From Linum tenue (lineage: Eukaryota; Streptophyta; Magnoliopsida; Malpighiales; Linaceae), in contig CAMGYJ010000006.1 of the NCBI GenBank assembly GCA_946122785.1, positions 48,256,066 through 48,320,065 on the forward strand: 64,000 nt of DNA, given 5' to 3'. This document shows positions 36,351 to 48,083 of this stretch, piece by piece. Made by a program: the position numbers and the translations under genes. Under the pieces are notes generated by a model. It saw nothing but the letters and a program-made list of their open reading frames with translations, searched no databases and was not told where the DNA came from. Positions within the stretch are counted from its first letter, which is position 1. Each line of letters opens with the position of its first letter.

Positions 36351-36820
36351 ATTTTACACTTCGGTAGCAATATTTTTAGAGGGGTAAATAAAGGTTGGGA
36401 CCGTAGGGTTTTAGTAGAGAAGAAGAAGATATGATATCAGTGTGTTTATAGGGGGAAAGGTTAATGGAAAATTAATAGTAAAAAATAAAAAAATACTTAA
36501 AAAATATAGAATAGTGTTTTATATTTTATATAGATAATATTCCACCAGAAATTCCTTTTCTCATCGCCACGTTTATCGGGTTCAAAGTAAGGTGTGTAAC
36601 CCTTAGTTATGCTTTGATGTGTAGTTAAATCTATCTCTTTGATTTTGAGTGGAGTTAGATCTATAATGATTGAATTAAAAAAAAATTCTCATTTATTAAT
36701 AAACCTATTTCTCTTCATTTAATCCAAATGTTGAAAAATTTTGCACTTATGATCAAATTCATTGTGTTATGCAAAATTGTATTCATCTTTTTAATATATT
36801 TTGGGAAATTCCTACAATAC

Positions 36821-37541
36821 GTTGAAGTTATTGTAACTTGATGTTTTTGACCTGCTATAACAGGTTTCACAAGTCGCATTACGTAAAATACAATAAGCAT
36901 TACGTAATGGTTATGTAATGTGTGTTTATCTTACGTAATAGTTGAAAAATGTAATTACGGAAACCTTACGTAATAGACACTCATTTTACGTAATGAATAT
37001 TAACCTTTCGTTACGTAATCTGTTAAATCATTACGGAAGACTTACGTAACGCTTTTAATTTAACTGTTACGTAAGAAATAACTATCATTACGCAACCTTT
37101 ACGTAATAGATGCATACTTTACGTAACAGTTGTAAAGGGGCATTACAGAAGCCTTACGTAATGGATGATCCTTTTACGTAATGAATATTAATCAAGTTAC
37201 ATAATGTGGTAAGTCTTACGTAACACTTCTAATTTAACTGTTACGTAAGAAATAACCTTCGTTACTTAACCTTTGCGTAATGAGCGTGTATTTTATGTAA
37301 CATTTTAAAATGTCATTATGGAAGCCTTATGTAATAGACTATGCTTTTACGTAATGAATAAAGCTAGTGTTACATAAAATGATAAGTCGTTACGAAAACC
37401 TTCTGTAGCGCTTCTAGTTTAACTGTCGTAAGACTAACAAGCATTACGTAATTGTAATGTAATAAACATTAGTTTTACGTAATGTGATCTATAAAACCTG
37501 CAATAGCAGGTCAAAAAGGTCAAGTTCTAGTAACTTCAAGG
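36821..37541. mobile_element. TIR element with a tandem array of TTACGTAA palindromes
   Basis: Both ends carry inverted repeats of about 70 bp (TTGAAGTTA-T, AACTTGA, TTTTTGACCTGCTAT, CAGGTTT, CATTACGTAAAA). Each contains its own small hairpin ACCTG...CAGGT. The interior (36870-37490) is a degenerate tandem repeat of about 173-188 bp, with units starting CCTTAYGTAAT near 36964, 37152 and 37325. Within it the 8-base palindrome TTACGTAA or close variants occur about 17 times. No target duplication or transposase is evident. The form resembles a foldback or Mutator-like non-autonomous element; the superfamily is uncertain. Confidence 0.65.
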
Positions 37542-37599
37542 CATGGTAGGAGGTCCCTTTATTTTGAGGAAAAAATTTCATATAACTTTTTACCACTCT

Positions 37600-39090
37600 G
37601 TACCACATCTTCATTTTGACAAAAAAATTTGGAAACCTTGTCACAGGAAATCTAAATCCAGAAGATATTTTCCAAGATTGGCAATGTCAAATGCAAAGTT
37701 ATACTCATTTGTCCTTTGTCTATACACCTCAATTTGAAATTGAGAAGGAGTACATGTCTCGAGTCCTATATTCTAGTGCAGTAGGTAGCTTGATGTTTGG
37801 TATGGTCTGCAACAATAGATATGATATTGCACATGTTGTTAGTCTTGTCAACAGGTTCATGGTGCAACCAAAGAAGGAACATAGGGAAGTTGTGAAGAGG
37901 ATTTTTTGACACCTTAAAGGTACATATGATGTGGGATCAGTTTTGGAAGTGATACATGGTGTATAGTGGGTGGTTATTCAGATTCTGATTATGCTGGATA
38001 TGTTGACACAATGAAATCTATGAGTGGTTATGTATTCACTCTTTGAGGTTGTGTTGTTAGTTGAAAGGCAACTTTACAACATACCGTTATTTTGTCTAAT
38101 ACCGAAGCAGAGTACATGGCGTTGATAGAAGCTGCTAGGGGCTGTTAATGAGCCAAGCTATTCGTGAACGACTCGGTCTCCAACTTGAGTAAATCTAGTT
38201 TTATTCAATAAAAGCTTGATTCATCTAATTAACGAGCCGAGCTCCTTGTTCGGCTCACGAGGATCGTGAACTAGCTCATTTAGGTGGCTTGTTGAGTTTG
38301 ACTCATGAACTGTCTCATTTTGGGCTCATGAGATGTCTTAACATTGTAACTAGCGAGCCAACTTGATTATGCCTTGTGAGAAAATCGATCTATACCTTAT
38401 GAGTTGGGTTGTTAATGATGCATAGATTTATTAAATTGTATATCTCCCCTCATGTAATGTTTAATAGCTTGAGTATATGAGCAAATATGTCTCATATATG
38501 AGTATGACATGAAGATCAGTTAATCACATGTATCATAATATGACTATCTTAGAGTTGAGCTCGAGCTGAAATTTCGATCTTAATGATGAGCCAAGATTCA
38601 ATAAATGAGTTGGCTCGTGTTTGGCTCGACTTAGCTCGTTCATAAACAAGCCGAGCTCGAGTTCATCTCGTTTATAAACAAACCAAACTTGGACAAAACA
38701 AAGATCGGTTAGACTCGCTTGATTAACAGCCTAGCTAAGGAGGAAATATGGTTGAAGGGGCTTGTCTGTTATGTGGGTTTACATCATGATCAAATTGTGG
38801 TTTATTGTGACAATCTGAGTGCAATATGCTAGGCTAATGTTCAATTTCATCATGAGAAGACTAAGCACATAGACGTGATATATCATTTCTTGAAAACAAA
38901 GAAGAAGATTAAGGTGAATAAAGTGTGCACTCTTATAATCTTGTTGATATGTTCACAAAGCCAGTTCCACATGGCAAGTTCCAACAATGCTTGGACTTAT
39001 GAATATTTTACGGTGTTGATTCCCTTAGAGGCATCCTAAGGCATGAGAGATTATGAGTACATCTGGTATTTGAGGGATAATTCAAGTCAA
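37600..39090 (+). pseudogene. Copia RT end and RNase H remnant, split by a DNA transposon
   Basis: Plus-strand frames resemble copia pol. 37740-37920 has YSSAVGSLMFGMVCNNRYDIAHVV, from the RT to RNase H connection. 37960-38132 has SDSDYAGYVDTMKSMSGYVF and SNTEAEYMALIEAA. After the insertion at 38133-38737, RNase H resumes with KEEIWLKGLV, YCDNLSAI and FHHEKTKHIDV. A CAAGGTGGAGATT polypurine-like stretch near 39090 precedes a probable 3' LTR. Several stops and frameshifts are present, and all of gag, protease and integrase are missing. Confidence 0.8.
38133..38737. mobile_element. DNA transposon (TIR, non-autonomous) inside copia RNase H
   Basis: The codons for E-A-A and K-E-E-I-W of RNase H are separated by about 600 bp. 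The insert starts TAGGGGCTGTTAATGAGCC and ends GATTAACAGCCTA, inverted repeats sharing GGCTGTTAAT. Reconstructing the target shows at most a 4 bp duplication (GCTA or part of it). The interior repeats GAGCC/GGCTC and CGAGCT/AGCTCG words. The superfamily is unsure, perhaps PIF/Harbinger-like given the short duplication. Confidence 0.65.
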
Positions 39091-39091
39091 G

Positions 39092-39371
39092 GTGGAGATT
39101 AATTCATATGATTTGAAGACATATTATCCATCATTAATTGGATTCACGAGGGTCTCGATGCTTGTTCAACGAGTTAGGGTTCAGGGGTGAAGCGCTCAGT
39201 TGGGGACCTGGTCTATAACATATTCCTTTCCATGATGGATTACGGTTAGACCTTCTAGAGAAGGTGCTATATATATCTTTTCAATATTTGCAATTTGTAT
39301 CTCCACAAATATAGTGAAACTGGGCTCTCCTACCCGCGGATTTGAAAACACAAATCGTGTCAGTGAACCAC
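39092..39371 (+). repeat. Probable 3' LTR of the copia remnant
   Basis: Follows the polypurine-like GGTGGAGATT and includes a TATATATCTTTT promoter-like stretch near 39270. No 5' partner is present in the window, so the ends are estimates. Confidence 0.4.
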
Positions 39372-40987
39372 TGATAACACCAAGAATGATATTAATTAGT
39401 CTTTCTATTTAGGTTCATTTTAAGTAAATTTGTGTTCGCATTGGTTGATATGTCGTCAAATATACCTTTATTTTGTTCCTCAGAGAATATATTGTCATAT
39501 CAAGGTGTATTAGATAATATAAACAATTTAGGTACCAAAAAGGTGCACAAGTGTAGAAAAATGGGCAAAAATGGAGATCACAGACGAAGAAGCCAAGATC
39601 ACGGTTGAAGGAGCGAAGATCACAACCATGAAGAGAGGGCATGAACTAGAGCACCAAGATCACACTCTTTAGTGCTAAGATCACCACCACGAACTCTGGG
39701 GCCAAGGGCGCGAACTTCAAGAGTAGCCACCAAGGGAGGAGAAGAGAGTATTCACAGTCGACTCGGGGTTCTCTTCATCCATGACCACGATAAAGATCAC
39801 TATCGTGACATCCGAGATTGCGACCATGACATCACAGATCGTTATCGTGATGTCAGACAGCAAACCCCAGATCCAGCAAGTCATAAAATGGCGACTCTCA
39901 AGATCGCGGACTCTCCCCCAAAGATCACAAGCACGATCTTCTGCCCCATGCCCATGAACTTGTCTATCCTCCAAATTCCATAAATAGGGGACTCCTCCCC
40001 TTGAGGACATGGCTTTTGGCAGATTTTTTATTCTAGAGTGAGGTTAGAGAGAGAAGTTGGAGGAAGGAGATGAATAGAGGAGAGAAGAAGGAGGAGTCAA
40101 GGAGGAAGGGAGCTCTACCCAATTCAAGTCTTCTTCTATTTTTATACTTGTATTTTCTTCCCTCCTTTATGGAGTAGTCCTCCAAGGTACTAGGAGTTAG
40201 ACCCCCTCAAACCCTAGAATTAGGTTTTGAATGTAGATATGATAGTGTTAGGATTTGTGTATGATTTGTTGTTTCCGTGATTATATGCTTCATTTATGCT
40301 TGATTATGTTGTGGCTTGTCTCTCCAACTGTTCCCTACTAGCCTACAACTGAGTCTCAGAACCAGGTGGGAGTTCTAGGGTTAGACAGGATTTGAGCTCC
40401 TTAAGGCTTATTAAAGGTAGATGAATGATATTAGGGTTCCTTCTAATGGACGAGGCGACTGAACCCTGCTAGAGGAACGCCTTCCTACTGAGACAATGCT
40501 AAAAATGATGCAAGTGTCATCGATCCATTGCTTTAGTGTGCATGATAGGTTGAACCTATTGAGAGGAACAAGTGGTCATTTCTTAGTATGTGAGCTTTAA
40601 CTGAGGTGGCAATGGATCTCTAGGATCTAGGAGGAAGCAGAGTAATCATTGAAACCCTCAATTTAGCGAGTTCCGCACCTCATCCTGAAAACCCATAGTT
40701 AGCCATTTGCATGGAAAACCTAGATTTAGGGCGAGGGAGTTACCCCTAGTGCCTCTTCTCCTTTATCAATATCTAGGTTAGTAATTGTCAACTGTACACC
40801 TGCTAAGTAATGGGTTAACTAGATAATGATCGAGCCTAAGTAGTTTAAGATATTGTAACCCTTGGAACACAACATCGGTCACCACTATACTTCTTCGACA
40901 ATCTAGAGTGCACTTGTCCTAGGTTGGGGTACTAGTATTGTTGACGATCGAGTTTATAAATGTAAAGCTTGATGCACGACCACATCA
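39372..40987 (+). repeat. Gypsy-type 5' LTR B
   Basis: Homologous to LTRs A and C by shared blocks. GATCAC and related words (also ATCGTGA, GACCACG) recur through 39566-39930, followed by CCATAAATAGGGG (TATA box near 39979). Then come a purine-rich leader, 'ACCCTAGAATTAGGTT...GTGTTAGGATT' and a terminal region leading to the primer-binding site at 40990. The start is an estimate. The internal part of this retrotransposon is cut off about 140 bp after the primer-binding site by the CACTA element at 41152. Confidence 0.55.
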
Positions 40988-40989
40988 AG

Positions 40990-41010
40990 TTTTTGGCGCC
41001 ATTGCCGGGT
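40990..41010 (+). other. Gypsy primer-binding site (LTR B)
   Basis: TTTTTGGCGCCATTGCCGGG follows the LTR end. It is close to the TGGCGCCGTTGCCGGGGA site, attributed to tRNA-Asp, of Athila-like gypsy elements, with one visible change in the centre. Confidence 0.7.
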
Positions 41011-41929
41011 AACTACGGTTACTAGTTGAAAGAGTTAGGTTGTTAGTTTAGTCTTACTTATATGTTTATATTGGGGTTTTTTTCTTTTGGTTTTGTACTA
41101 TTTGTTTTGTGTTTCATTGGTGTTTTGTTTACACTCTTCTTCCCAAAGAGTCACTACAAAAACGGCAGTCATAATCGACGACACGATTTTCGTCATAATT
41201 ACTAAAATTTTGTCGGAAAAGACCTTTTTCGACGACATATGGTCGTCAGACGTCGTCAGAAATTGTCCAATCGTTAATAAAACATTATTGACAAGTCGTC
41301 AAAATTATAATATTATTGACGACATAAATACGTTAGTAATAAAATAAATGACGTCACAAAAGAAATCACTCATGACAGATGAATTTGACGAATTTTTTTT
41401 TCGACAGCAAATTCATTTATTTTTGACGCATTATGTTTGTAGGTAAACCAGTATTTCTGACTAGTCGTCATAAATACTAGTTATACTAACATCCATAATT
41501 CGTCGAAAATAACTATTTGCGACTAGAATTTGAGGACGAACTTTTTTCCTGATACGTTGAACATACATTTCTGAGGATGTGTATGTGTCAATAATATATT
41601 ATTACCGACGGATAGTCAAAAATATAAATTTTACTGATGTCGACAAATTTTCGTTAAAACTATGTTTTTTTCCAACGTGGCGTCGGAGAAATTACTTTCA
41701 AAAAAAGTCGGAGAAATTATTATTTCCGAGGACAACTATTCATCGTAAATAAAATCTTTTCCAACGTGTCGTTGGATAAATTTTTATTTCCCCTGAAAAC
41801 TATTCATCATAAAAAAATCTTTTCCGACGTGTCGTTGGTTAAATTTATATTACTGAGGACATATGTTTATCGTCAAAAAATATCTTTTCCAACGTTTCGT
41901 TGGAAAAAATATATTTACCGAGGACAGCT

Positions 41930-43712
41930 TGTTGCAACCCTGACTACCTTGACTCGATGGGGGACCAAAGACATCAACCGAGCTCACCCCATGGCCCATC
42001 CCTAGAACATGCTTTGGGCGTTGTGGTCCTATCACTTCTTGATAGATGGCAAATCTGTTTGGTTCTTCCCCTTGGGTTACCTTTTCATCCTCTGCTTCTA
42101 TCATTACATCCTAATCATGGAGTAAACATCATTAATATCGATAAAAAGACAACAAAAACTAGTACAAAGAGCAGCCTTATACTCTGTAAACATTATTGAA
42201 CTTACATGCAGGGTTTTTGCTTTTGAGCTAACCCAGTTCTTGTCCTTCTTCACATGGAAACATCTAAACATCTAGATCGGATTAGATTCTTTTCCAGTTT
42301 GTTTTATCTACCAATCAATTAAAAACAAAACATTGCATTAACACATGTAAACTGAGTACAATTGAAGCCTAACATAAACATTAAAAAGTGCAGCATCTTA
42401 CCTCTTCATGTCTGTACTTGGCCAACGGTTCTGAACCGCCAGTGGCTGCAAGCTCACTCTTCTCCCGGTTCTCTTTATTCTTATCACTCATTTCCTTCAA
42501 TTCGAAACAAATCAACATTCAGCTCACCATTCAAAAAAGATTAGGATGAAAGAACAGACAGCAAAGCATACAACAACTTACCACCCAATTCGGGTAAGTC
42601 CATTTCTGAACCATCTCCCTCCAAATTGATGGACTTATCTGCGGTGTTGGATGGTTCATTCTCTCATTCAGATCCTTACTCTTCGTGAAAATTGGGTCTC
42701 GGAGACCTTACATCCACTGGGGATAGTTTCTCTTCATGTGTTGTCTGACCATTTCGTTGAAAGTCTCTTCTGACCTAGTGTAAGTGAATCCTGAGTCCTT
42801 GAAACGAGCTATCACAGTATGTAGCTCTTATGCAGGATACTCTAAGAACGTAATGCAAGGCCCATTGATGCTCCTTTTGAATATAGCTGAAATTTCACGG
42901 GCTGCTTGAGTGGTAATTATCCTGCACAGTTTATAAAGAAGCATTAAACTAAGTAAAATCAGCTAATGCAAAGAACTTTGCAAATCCAAGGCCCATTATT
43001 ACAGACCTGTTGTCGTGAAATTCCAGGGGCAGGTTGTGCCCAGGTTTGACACCGTTTCCTGGTCCTCTTCCTTTTCTTTTTTTGGTCGTCCCTATCACAA
43101 GTTAACAACTTATAATCAGCTAATGCAAAGACATTTGCAAATCAAATTAAGGAGAAAAAAACCACAGAAGGAAGCTCACCATTCGAACTTCCACCCTCTG
43201 ACGACAGATCCGTAGCTGATAGTTGAGCAGACAATTAACCCAATTGATAAAAGGTTCCTTTAATACCAGAAATCAATCCGATTGATTGAAACTTTCCGTT
43301 AGTATGGGCAATTGACCTGATCATGAAAGATTCCTTCAATATGGAAAATCAATCCAATTGATTGAACTTTCCGTTAATTCGGTCAATTAATTCTGATTGA
43401 AGAAACGTTTCCTTCAATACGGAGAATTAATCCGAATTAACTTCACTTACCTTTTCCAATGACTTTCCTTTAGTTTTTTACAAACTATTCACATTTCTCA
43501 ACATCTCCTTCCAATCCAGTAACAGGGGACCTTTGCTCCGTTCTCGGAGTTTCAATAATAGGAACAAGCGAATTGGTGTTCCTGCCATCTTGTCCTTCTT
43601 CCTGAATCTCTGAAACAAGAGGCGGAGAGGGAGAGTTGCTCTGCATAGGGTCACGAGGTGCAGATTCTTCCCTCTGGTTCTGAGAACGTAGGCATTTCTT
43701 TTTCTTTGCCAT
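41930..43712 (-). pseudogene. CACTA-associated Ptta/En/Spm-type protein (Transposase_24-like)
   Basis: Spliced minus-strand gene with decayed frames. The first exon starts at the ATG at 43712 (MAKKKKCLRSQNQ). A part near 43015-43090 reads GPGNGVKPGHNLPLEFHD. 42900-42560 reads AAREISAIFKRSINGP ... GFTYTRSEETFNEMVRQHMK and WREMVQKWTYPNWV, followed by a GT donor. 42491-42392 reads KNKENREKSEL and GSEPLAKYRHEE, followed by GT. 42104-41930 reads EVIGPQRPKHVLGMGHGVSS. These match the plant Ptta/En/Spm family (PF03004 type), thought to bind transposon ends. At least two in-frame stops near 42840 and 42705 show it is dead. Confidence 0.7.
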
Positions 43713-43926
43713 CTAGTGAGAAGCAAAATTCGTTAGTGGGAGGAGAGGAATGGCAGAGAAGAGGTAATGGCAAAGAATGAAGAAAGGTCTTTTGGGTTCC
43801 TTTATTTGGCTCTGCCTCTATCGAATCGTGTTTATGGATAGTAAAGATTAATAATGAGCCGTGTTGTGTGTAGTTATTGTGTTGTGGTGGGAAACGGGGA
43901 AAAAATCTCGCCTTTTTTTAAGCTAA

Positions 43927-46054
43927 TGTAACACCCTAACTCGACCGGGTACTACTTTTACTAAAATGCCCTTGAAAAATAAATAACTAAATCTTAAATT
44001 GCAGCGGGAAAAATTTCATAATAAAATACTGAAAACACACTCTTATAGTTCAAAGTAAAACCCTAACAAGTGGTCAAAATCAATACTTAAAACCTCAAAA
44101 TGATCTCCAGTCTATACTCATAACCATAAATGTAAATAACTAATAATCTCTAATGTTGTTGCTACTGAAAACCTTGACTAAGCATCCTTTGTGATGCTTA
44201 TACTGCCCTCCTCTAGCTGGCTGCCCTCGAACTGGCTGCTCACTAACTGTTCCTCTAGCTCTTCAAACTGGTGAGTGAGATGGGGTCAGTCTACGCCCTT
44301 ACGTTTAACGTCTTATTAATACTTTATCACTTTACTTAACTTACTGGAAGTTGTTATATACTTCCACTATTAAAAATCTTAACTCTTAAAACTGTATTCT
44401 TAATCTCAAATCTCAATTTAAATGCTTGATTGACACGGGGATCCCTCACTAGCTAGTCTAGTTGCCAACTCATATGTATGAGAAGCCATCTAGGCTTTCC
44501 TTAAACTTAAACTTATCGTGGAAGGCTCTTCTTCCACGATTCTCAAGCGCATAACTGCTGCTCATCTTAAAATATCTCAAGATCATAACTGCTGCTCATC
44601 TTAAAAGTCTAAAGAGCATAACTGCTGCTCTATCTCAAAATCTCACATGGCAACGGACTGGCGCTAGTGACTAAAACTCTTAAAACGGTTCCACCTTCTT
44701 CGAAGATGACGTACTTCTTAAAAAAAGACTTGTTCTTAAACTTTAACAATAACTCATAGGCATAAAGCTTCAAGTAAGAACTAATCCACATTTCACTTCA
44801 AATCATAGTTCAACCAACGCACATATCATCAAACATAATCATGCAATATCAAACATGAATCAAATACTGCACACACATCACGTAAATCAATACTTGAAAA
44901 ACCGTAAGGTGTAGAATTTACCCCCCTTTACACTCACCTGACTATATAGTTAAAATCCATCGGCTTCGTGAACTAGGTATTCCAAAAGGTGTCATGGAAC
45001 AACTTAGCATTTAATCGACGTTGCTCCCCCATCAACTCCATTCGTCACAGTCGTCAAAAATCAACCACAACAAATTACCCAAGCCATGTTAAAGCACCTC
45101 CATATTTACTTAACCATTTCATTTGATATCCCTCTATTAAATAACTAAATGCGAGTAGCGTAGGTAACTTACCCAAAATCATATGCTCCGGCAATTTTTC
45201 GCTTGTCGGTGGAATTTATTGAGAGGGGCCACGTTTTGGATTTGGCCTTGCTCGTATCGAAATTGATCATATTCCACTGACTCCTTGTTTTGGCCTTCCT
45301 GCTTGCTTAAGCAGGCGGCTGTCGCAATAGAGAGCCATCACTAATGACCCCGTTGACATCTCAATCGCCTTGGTCCGCTACTAAACCGCCTCCTGCTTGC
45401 TTAACCAGCCAGCTGCCATAGTAGAGAGGTGCATCAATCAGGCACCTGTCTCAGTGGAAACATCGATAGGTAGGTGGTCCATTAGGGAATGTCACCAATT
45501 GCCTAAGATGATCTCGTAGTGGCGGGGAAAAGCAGTCGTTGCATCAGAGCGAGCGAGCTGCTCTCGTGGTAGCGGGGAAAAGCATGTCGATGTCGATGCC
45601 TCCTTTGACCTCGCAGCAGAGAAAGCAAACTACTCCGGTCTTCCTTGATGGCGCCGCAGACCAAGCAAGCTGCTCTCGTAAGAGGTTTCACTACCTCCCG
45701 TGACCTCGCAGCAGAGCCTCTTCCTTGATGGCGCCGCTGTTTCTCGGATTTCCCGAGAGCAAGCTGCTTTCGGTGGGAAGGTAAAATGATGCTGGGATTT
45801 AACTATTGAGGCGAGGTCGACTGTGGTAGAGTGAGGGTCTAGGGTTTAATTAGTTGGGGGATATTTTGGGAATCTCACAGTTACGTGTGAGTTTAATCCG
45901 AAACTCAATTAACGTCTGTAACTTCCTCATTTTATGTCCAAATTTGACACCGCTTAAACCGACAGTTAACATTTTTAGTCCACATTGATATTACGGTGGA
46001 ACTTGACCCAAGGGTATATAGTCATTTTGAATTTTGGGAAGAGCGGGGTGTAAT
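43927..46054. mobile_element. Unclassified 2.1 kb insertion (TGTAACACCC...GGGGTGTAAT)
   Basis: Starts TGTAACACCCTAACTCGACC and ends GCGGGGTGTAAT, flanked on both sides by AGCTAA (43921-43926 and 46055-46060). Terminal TGTAACACCC-type ends occur in several plant repeats, LTR-like ones included, but no pol, primer-binding site or internal LTR pair was found. Short recurring phrases occur inside (CATAACTGCTGCTC three times at 44549-44631). The insertion separates the two gene remnants of the CACTA element. Confidence 0.5.
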
Positions 46055-46528
46055 AGCTAACGAAGAGGCTTAAGGAAGGTTTTTGGTTCCCGTAAGAGGT
46101 TTCACTACCTCGTAAGAGGTTTCACTACCTCTGCCTCCCGTGACCTCGCAGCAGAGCCTCTTCCTTGATGGCGCCGCTGTTTCTCGGATTTCCCGAGAGC
46201 AAGCTGCTTTCGGTGGGAAGGTAAAATGCTGCTGGGATTTAACTATTGAGGCGAGGTCGACTGTGGTAGAGTGAGGGTCTAGGGTTTAATTAGTTAGGGG
46301 ATATTTTGGGAATCTCACAGTTACGTGTGAGTTTAATCCGAAACTCAATTAACGTCTGTAACTTCCTCATTTTATGTCCAAATTTGACACCGCTTAAACC
46401 GACAGTTAACATTTTTAGTCCACATTGATATTACGGTGGAACTTGACCCAAGGGTATATAGTCATTTTGAATTTTGGGAAGAGCGGGGTGTAATAGCTAA
46501 CGAAGAGGCTTAAGGAAGGTTTTTGGTT
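45695..46528. repeat. Tandem duplication, two copies offset by 440 bp
   Basis: 45695-46088 is repeated at 46135-46528 with very few differences (for example ATGATGC / ATGCTGC and GTTGGGG / GTTAGGG). The unit includes the right end of the unclassified insertion plus some 30 bp of the host element. The junction (46089-46134) carries CGTAAGAGGTTTCACTACCT twice in a row. High identity implies a recent event. Confidence 0.88.
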
Positions 46529-46639
46529 CTTTTAACTTTTTTGAGCAAATCTCGTTGCCATAAAAAAAGGCCAAAGATCCCTCTCTGCCGTTTTAATCAT
46601 TTAAAGTTAATTAGTTTTTTGCAATTAAGGAATAATTCA

Positions 46640-47238
46640 GGAAGGCCAAAGTTAAAGCTACGCAACTAAACGAACTAGTCCTTAGCTCGAGAGCCAGACA
46701 AACGAGTCCTGCACTACTCAGAATATTGTATCAATGGATTCAGATTTCACACTCGTACTCGCGAGTTAACCAAAAGCAGTCAAAACAGTGGTGTGATGGT
46801 GAGAGGGGAGAACGATGGTGGAATTCATTACTATGGCGTCCTCACCGATATCATCGAGCTTCATTGTACTGAAGGGCTTCACATTGTATTATTTCACTGT
46901 GAGTGGTATGACACCGCTCGCGCAGGCGTTGGTTACAGGAAAGATGGCATGGCACTATTACCATCAACACAACGCGAAGGCTTAGAACAGATGAGCCATT
47001 TGTTCTGGCTAGTCAAGCCATTCAAGTTTATTATGTGCAATCTTTAAGAGATCCAAATTGGGAAATTGTGGTTGAAACGCGACCAAGAAATTTGTTCGCG
47101 ATGCCATCTAATACGGAAGGAGAAGGAGCATTAGACGAAGCCTATCAAGAAGACAATATTTTAATTGATGATCCTAGGGTACTCCAAACCGAGGGAGATG
47201 ATCTCTTAATTTGGACTAGAGAAGGGTTCGAAAATTAA
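46640..47238 (+). pseudogene. TNP2-type CACTA transposase C terminus (DUF4216)
   Basis: Reads LAREPDKRVLHYSEY, INGFRFHT, TQNSGV-like QNSGVMV, YYGVLTDIIEL and a tail WEIVVETRPRNLFAMPS, the order of the DUF4216 domain at the end of En/Spm-like transposases. The upstream catalytic domain (Transposase_21) and DUF4218 are absent. Frameshifts near 46670 and 47030 break the reading frame. The last exon ends at the stop 47236-47238 (EGFEN-stop). It is on the opposite strand from the Ptta-like gene. Confidence 0.78.
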
Positions 47239-48083
47239 GTATGACTAATTTGGTCTTTGTAGATCGAAATATATATTATATAATTTCTATTTTTCCTAGA
47301 ACAGTGCTTATTATGTGTTTTTTTATTGATTCAATAATCATTTCTAAAACATGTCATTCTTGTCCGATTTTCATTTATGAAAAAACGTATACGATAATTT
47401 ATTTTGTAAGAAAGGTTTCAATTTTGTAACCAAATTGTTCAAAATAATTGTATGGCGTACAAAATGTATTTGTTTTGACCATTTACTGCTTACGACATTT
47501 TTATGGCGTCAAAAATGTTATTTTTTCCTGACCTAACTGTGGTCACGAAATTTTTCCTGACCAAATAGTATTGACGAAATGCTTCTGGCTTCAAAAATGT
47601 GTTTTACTGACCAAATAGTATTGACGAAATTTTACTATTGTCAAAAAAGATTTTTTTCCTGACCAAATAGTATCGACGAAGTGTTTATGACGTAACAAAT
47701 GGGTTTTTCCTAACCAATTAGTACTGACGAACTTTAAGTGTTGTCAAAAATAAAATTTTCTGACCAATTACTTCTGACGAAAAATTCATTTCGTCAAAAT
47801 TCATAATTTAATGTTGACGATCGCTATTTTGAAGTCAATAATAATTATATTTTCTGAAGACATTTTTTTCTTGGTTAGTAATGATGATTATTTCTAACGC
47901 GTAATATGAAGTCGTCAAAAATAATGCGCGTGAAAAATGGAAATCAGGCCAAAAAAACTTTTTACTAACGAAAAAAATACAATATTTGACAAAAATCCAC
48001 CTCTGTCAGTAATAATTTCATTATTACAGTCGGAAATTGTTTTTCATTGAAATTATAGAGGGCATGAAATACCAGGTTTAAGA

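Larger units (their letters stand above)
41152..48049. mobile_element. Large decayed CACTA (En/Spm) element with nested insertions
   Basis: The left terminus CACTACAAAAACGGCAGTCATAA is typical. The right end near 48049 is only weakly recognisable (ATTACAGTCGGAAATTGTTTTTCATTG), so the boundary and duplication are unproven. Subterminal regions (41160-41930 and 47450-48010) are full of GACGA/TCGTC repeats. These include tandem units of roughly 55-65 bp on both sides, such as ...TCTTTTCCAACGTGTCGTTGG on the left and CTGACCAAATAGTATTGACGAA on the right. Inside are a minus-strand Ptta/En/Spm-type gene remnant and the plus-strand C terminus (DUF4216) of a TNP2-type transposase. An insertion of 2.1 kb or more (43927-46528) lies between them. 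Confidence 0.7.

Noticed and set aside
45541..45760. Possible coding exon with repeated GCAGAGAAAGCAAACTGC-type phrases
   Set aside because: Short frames without a known domain, inside an insertion with tandem duplication.
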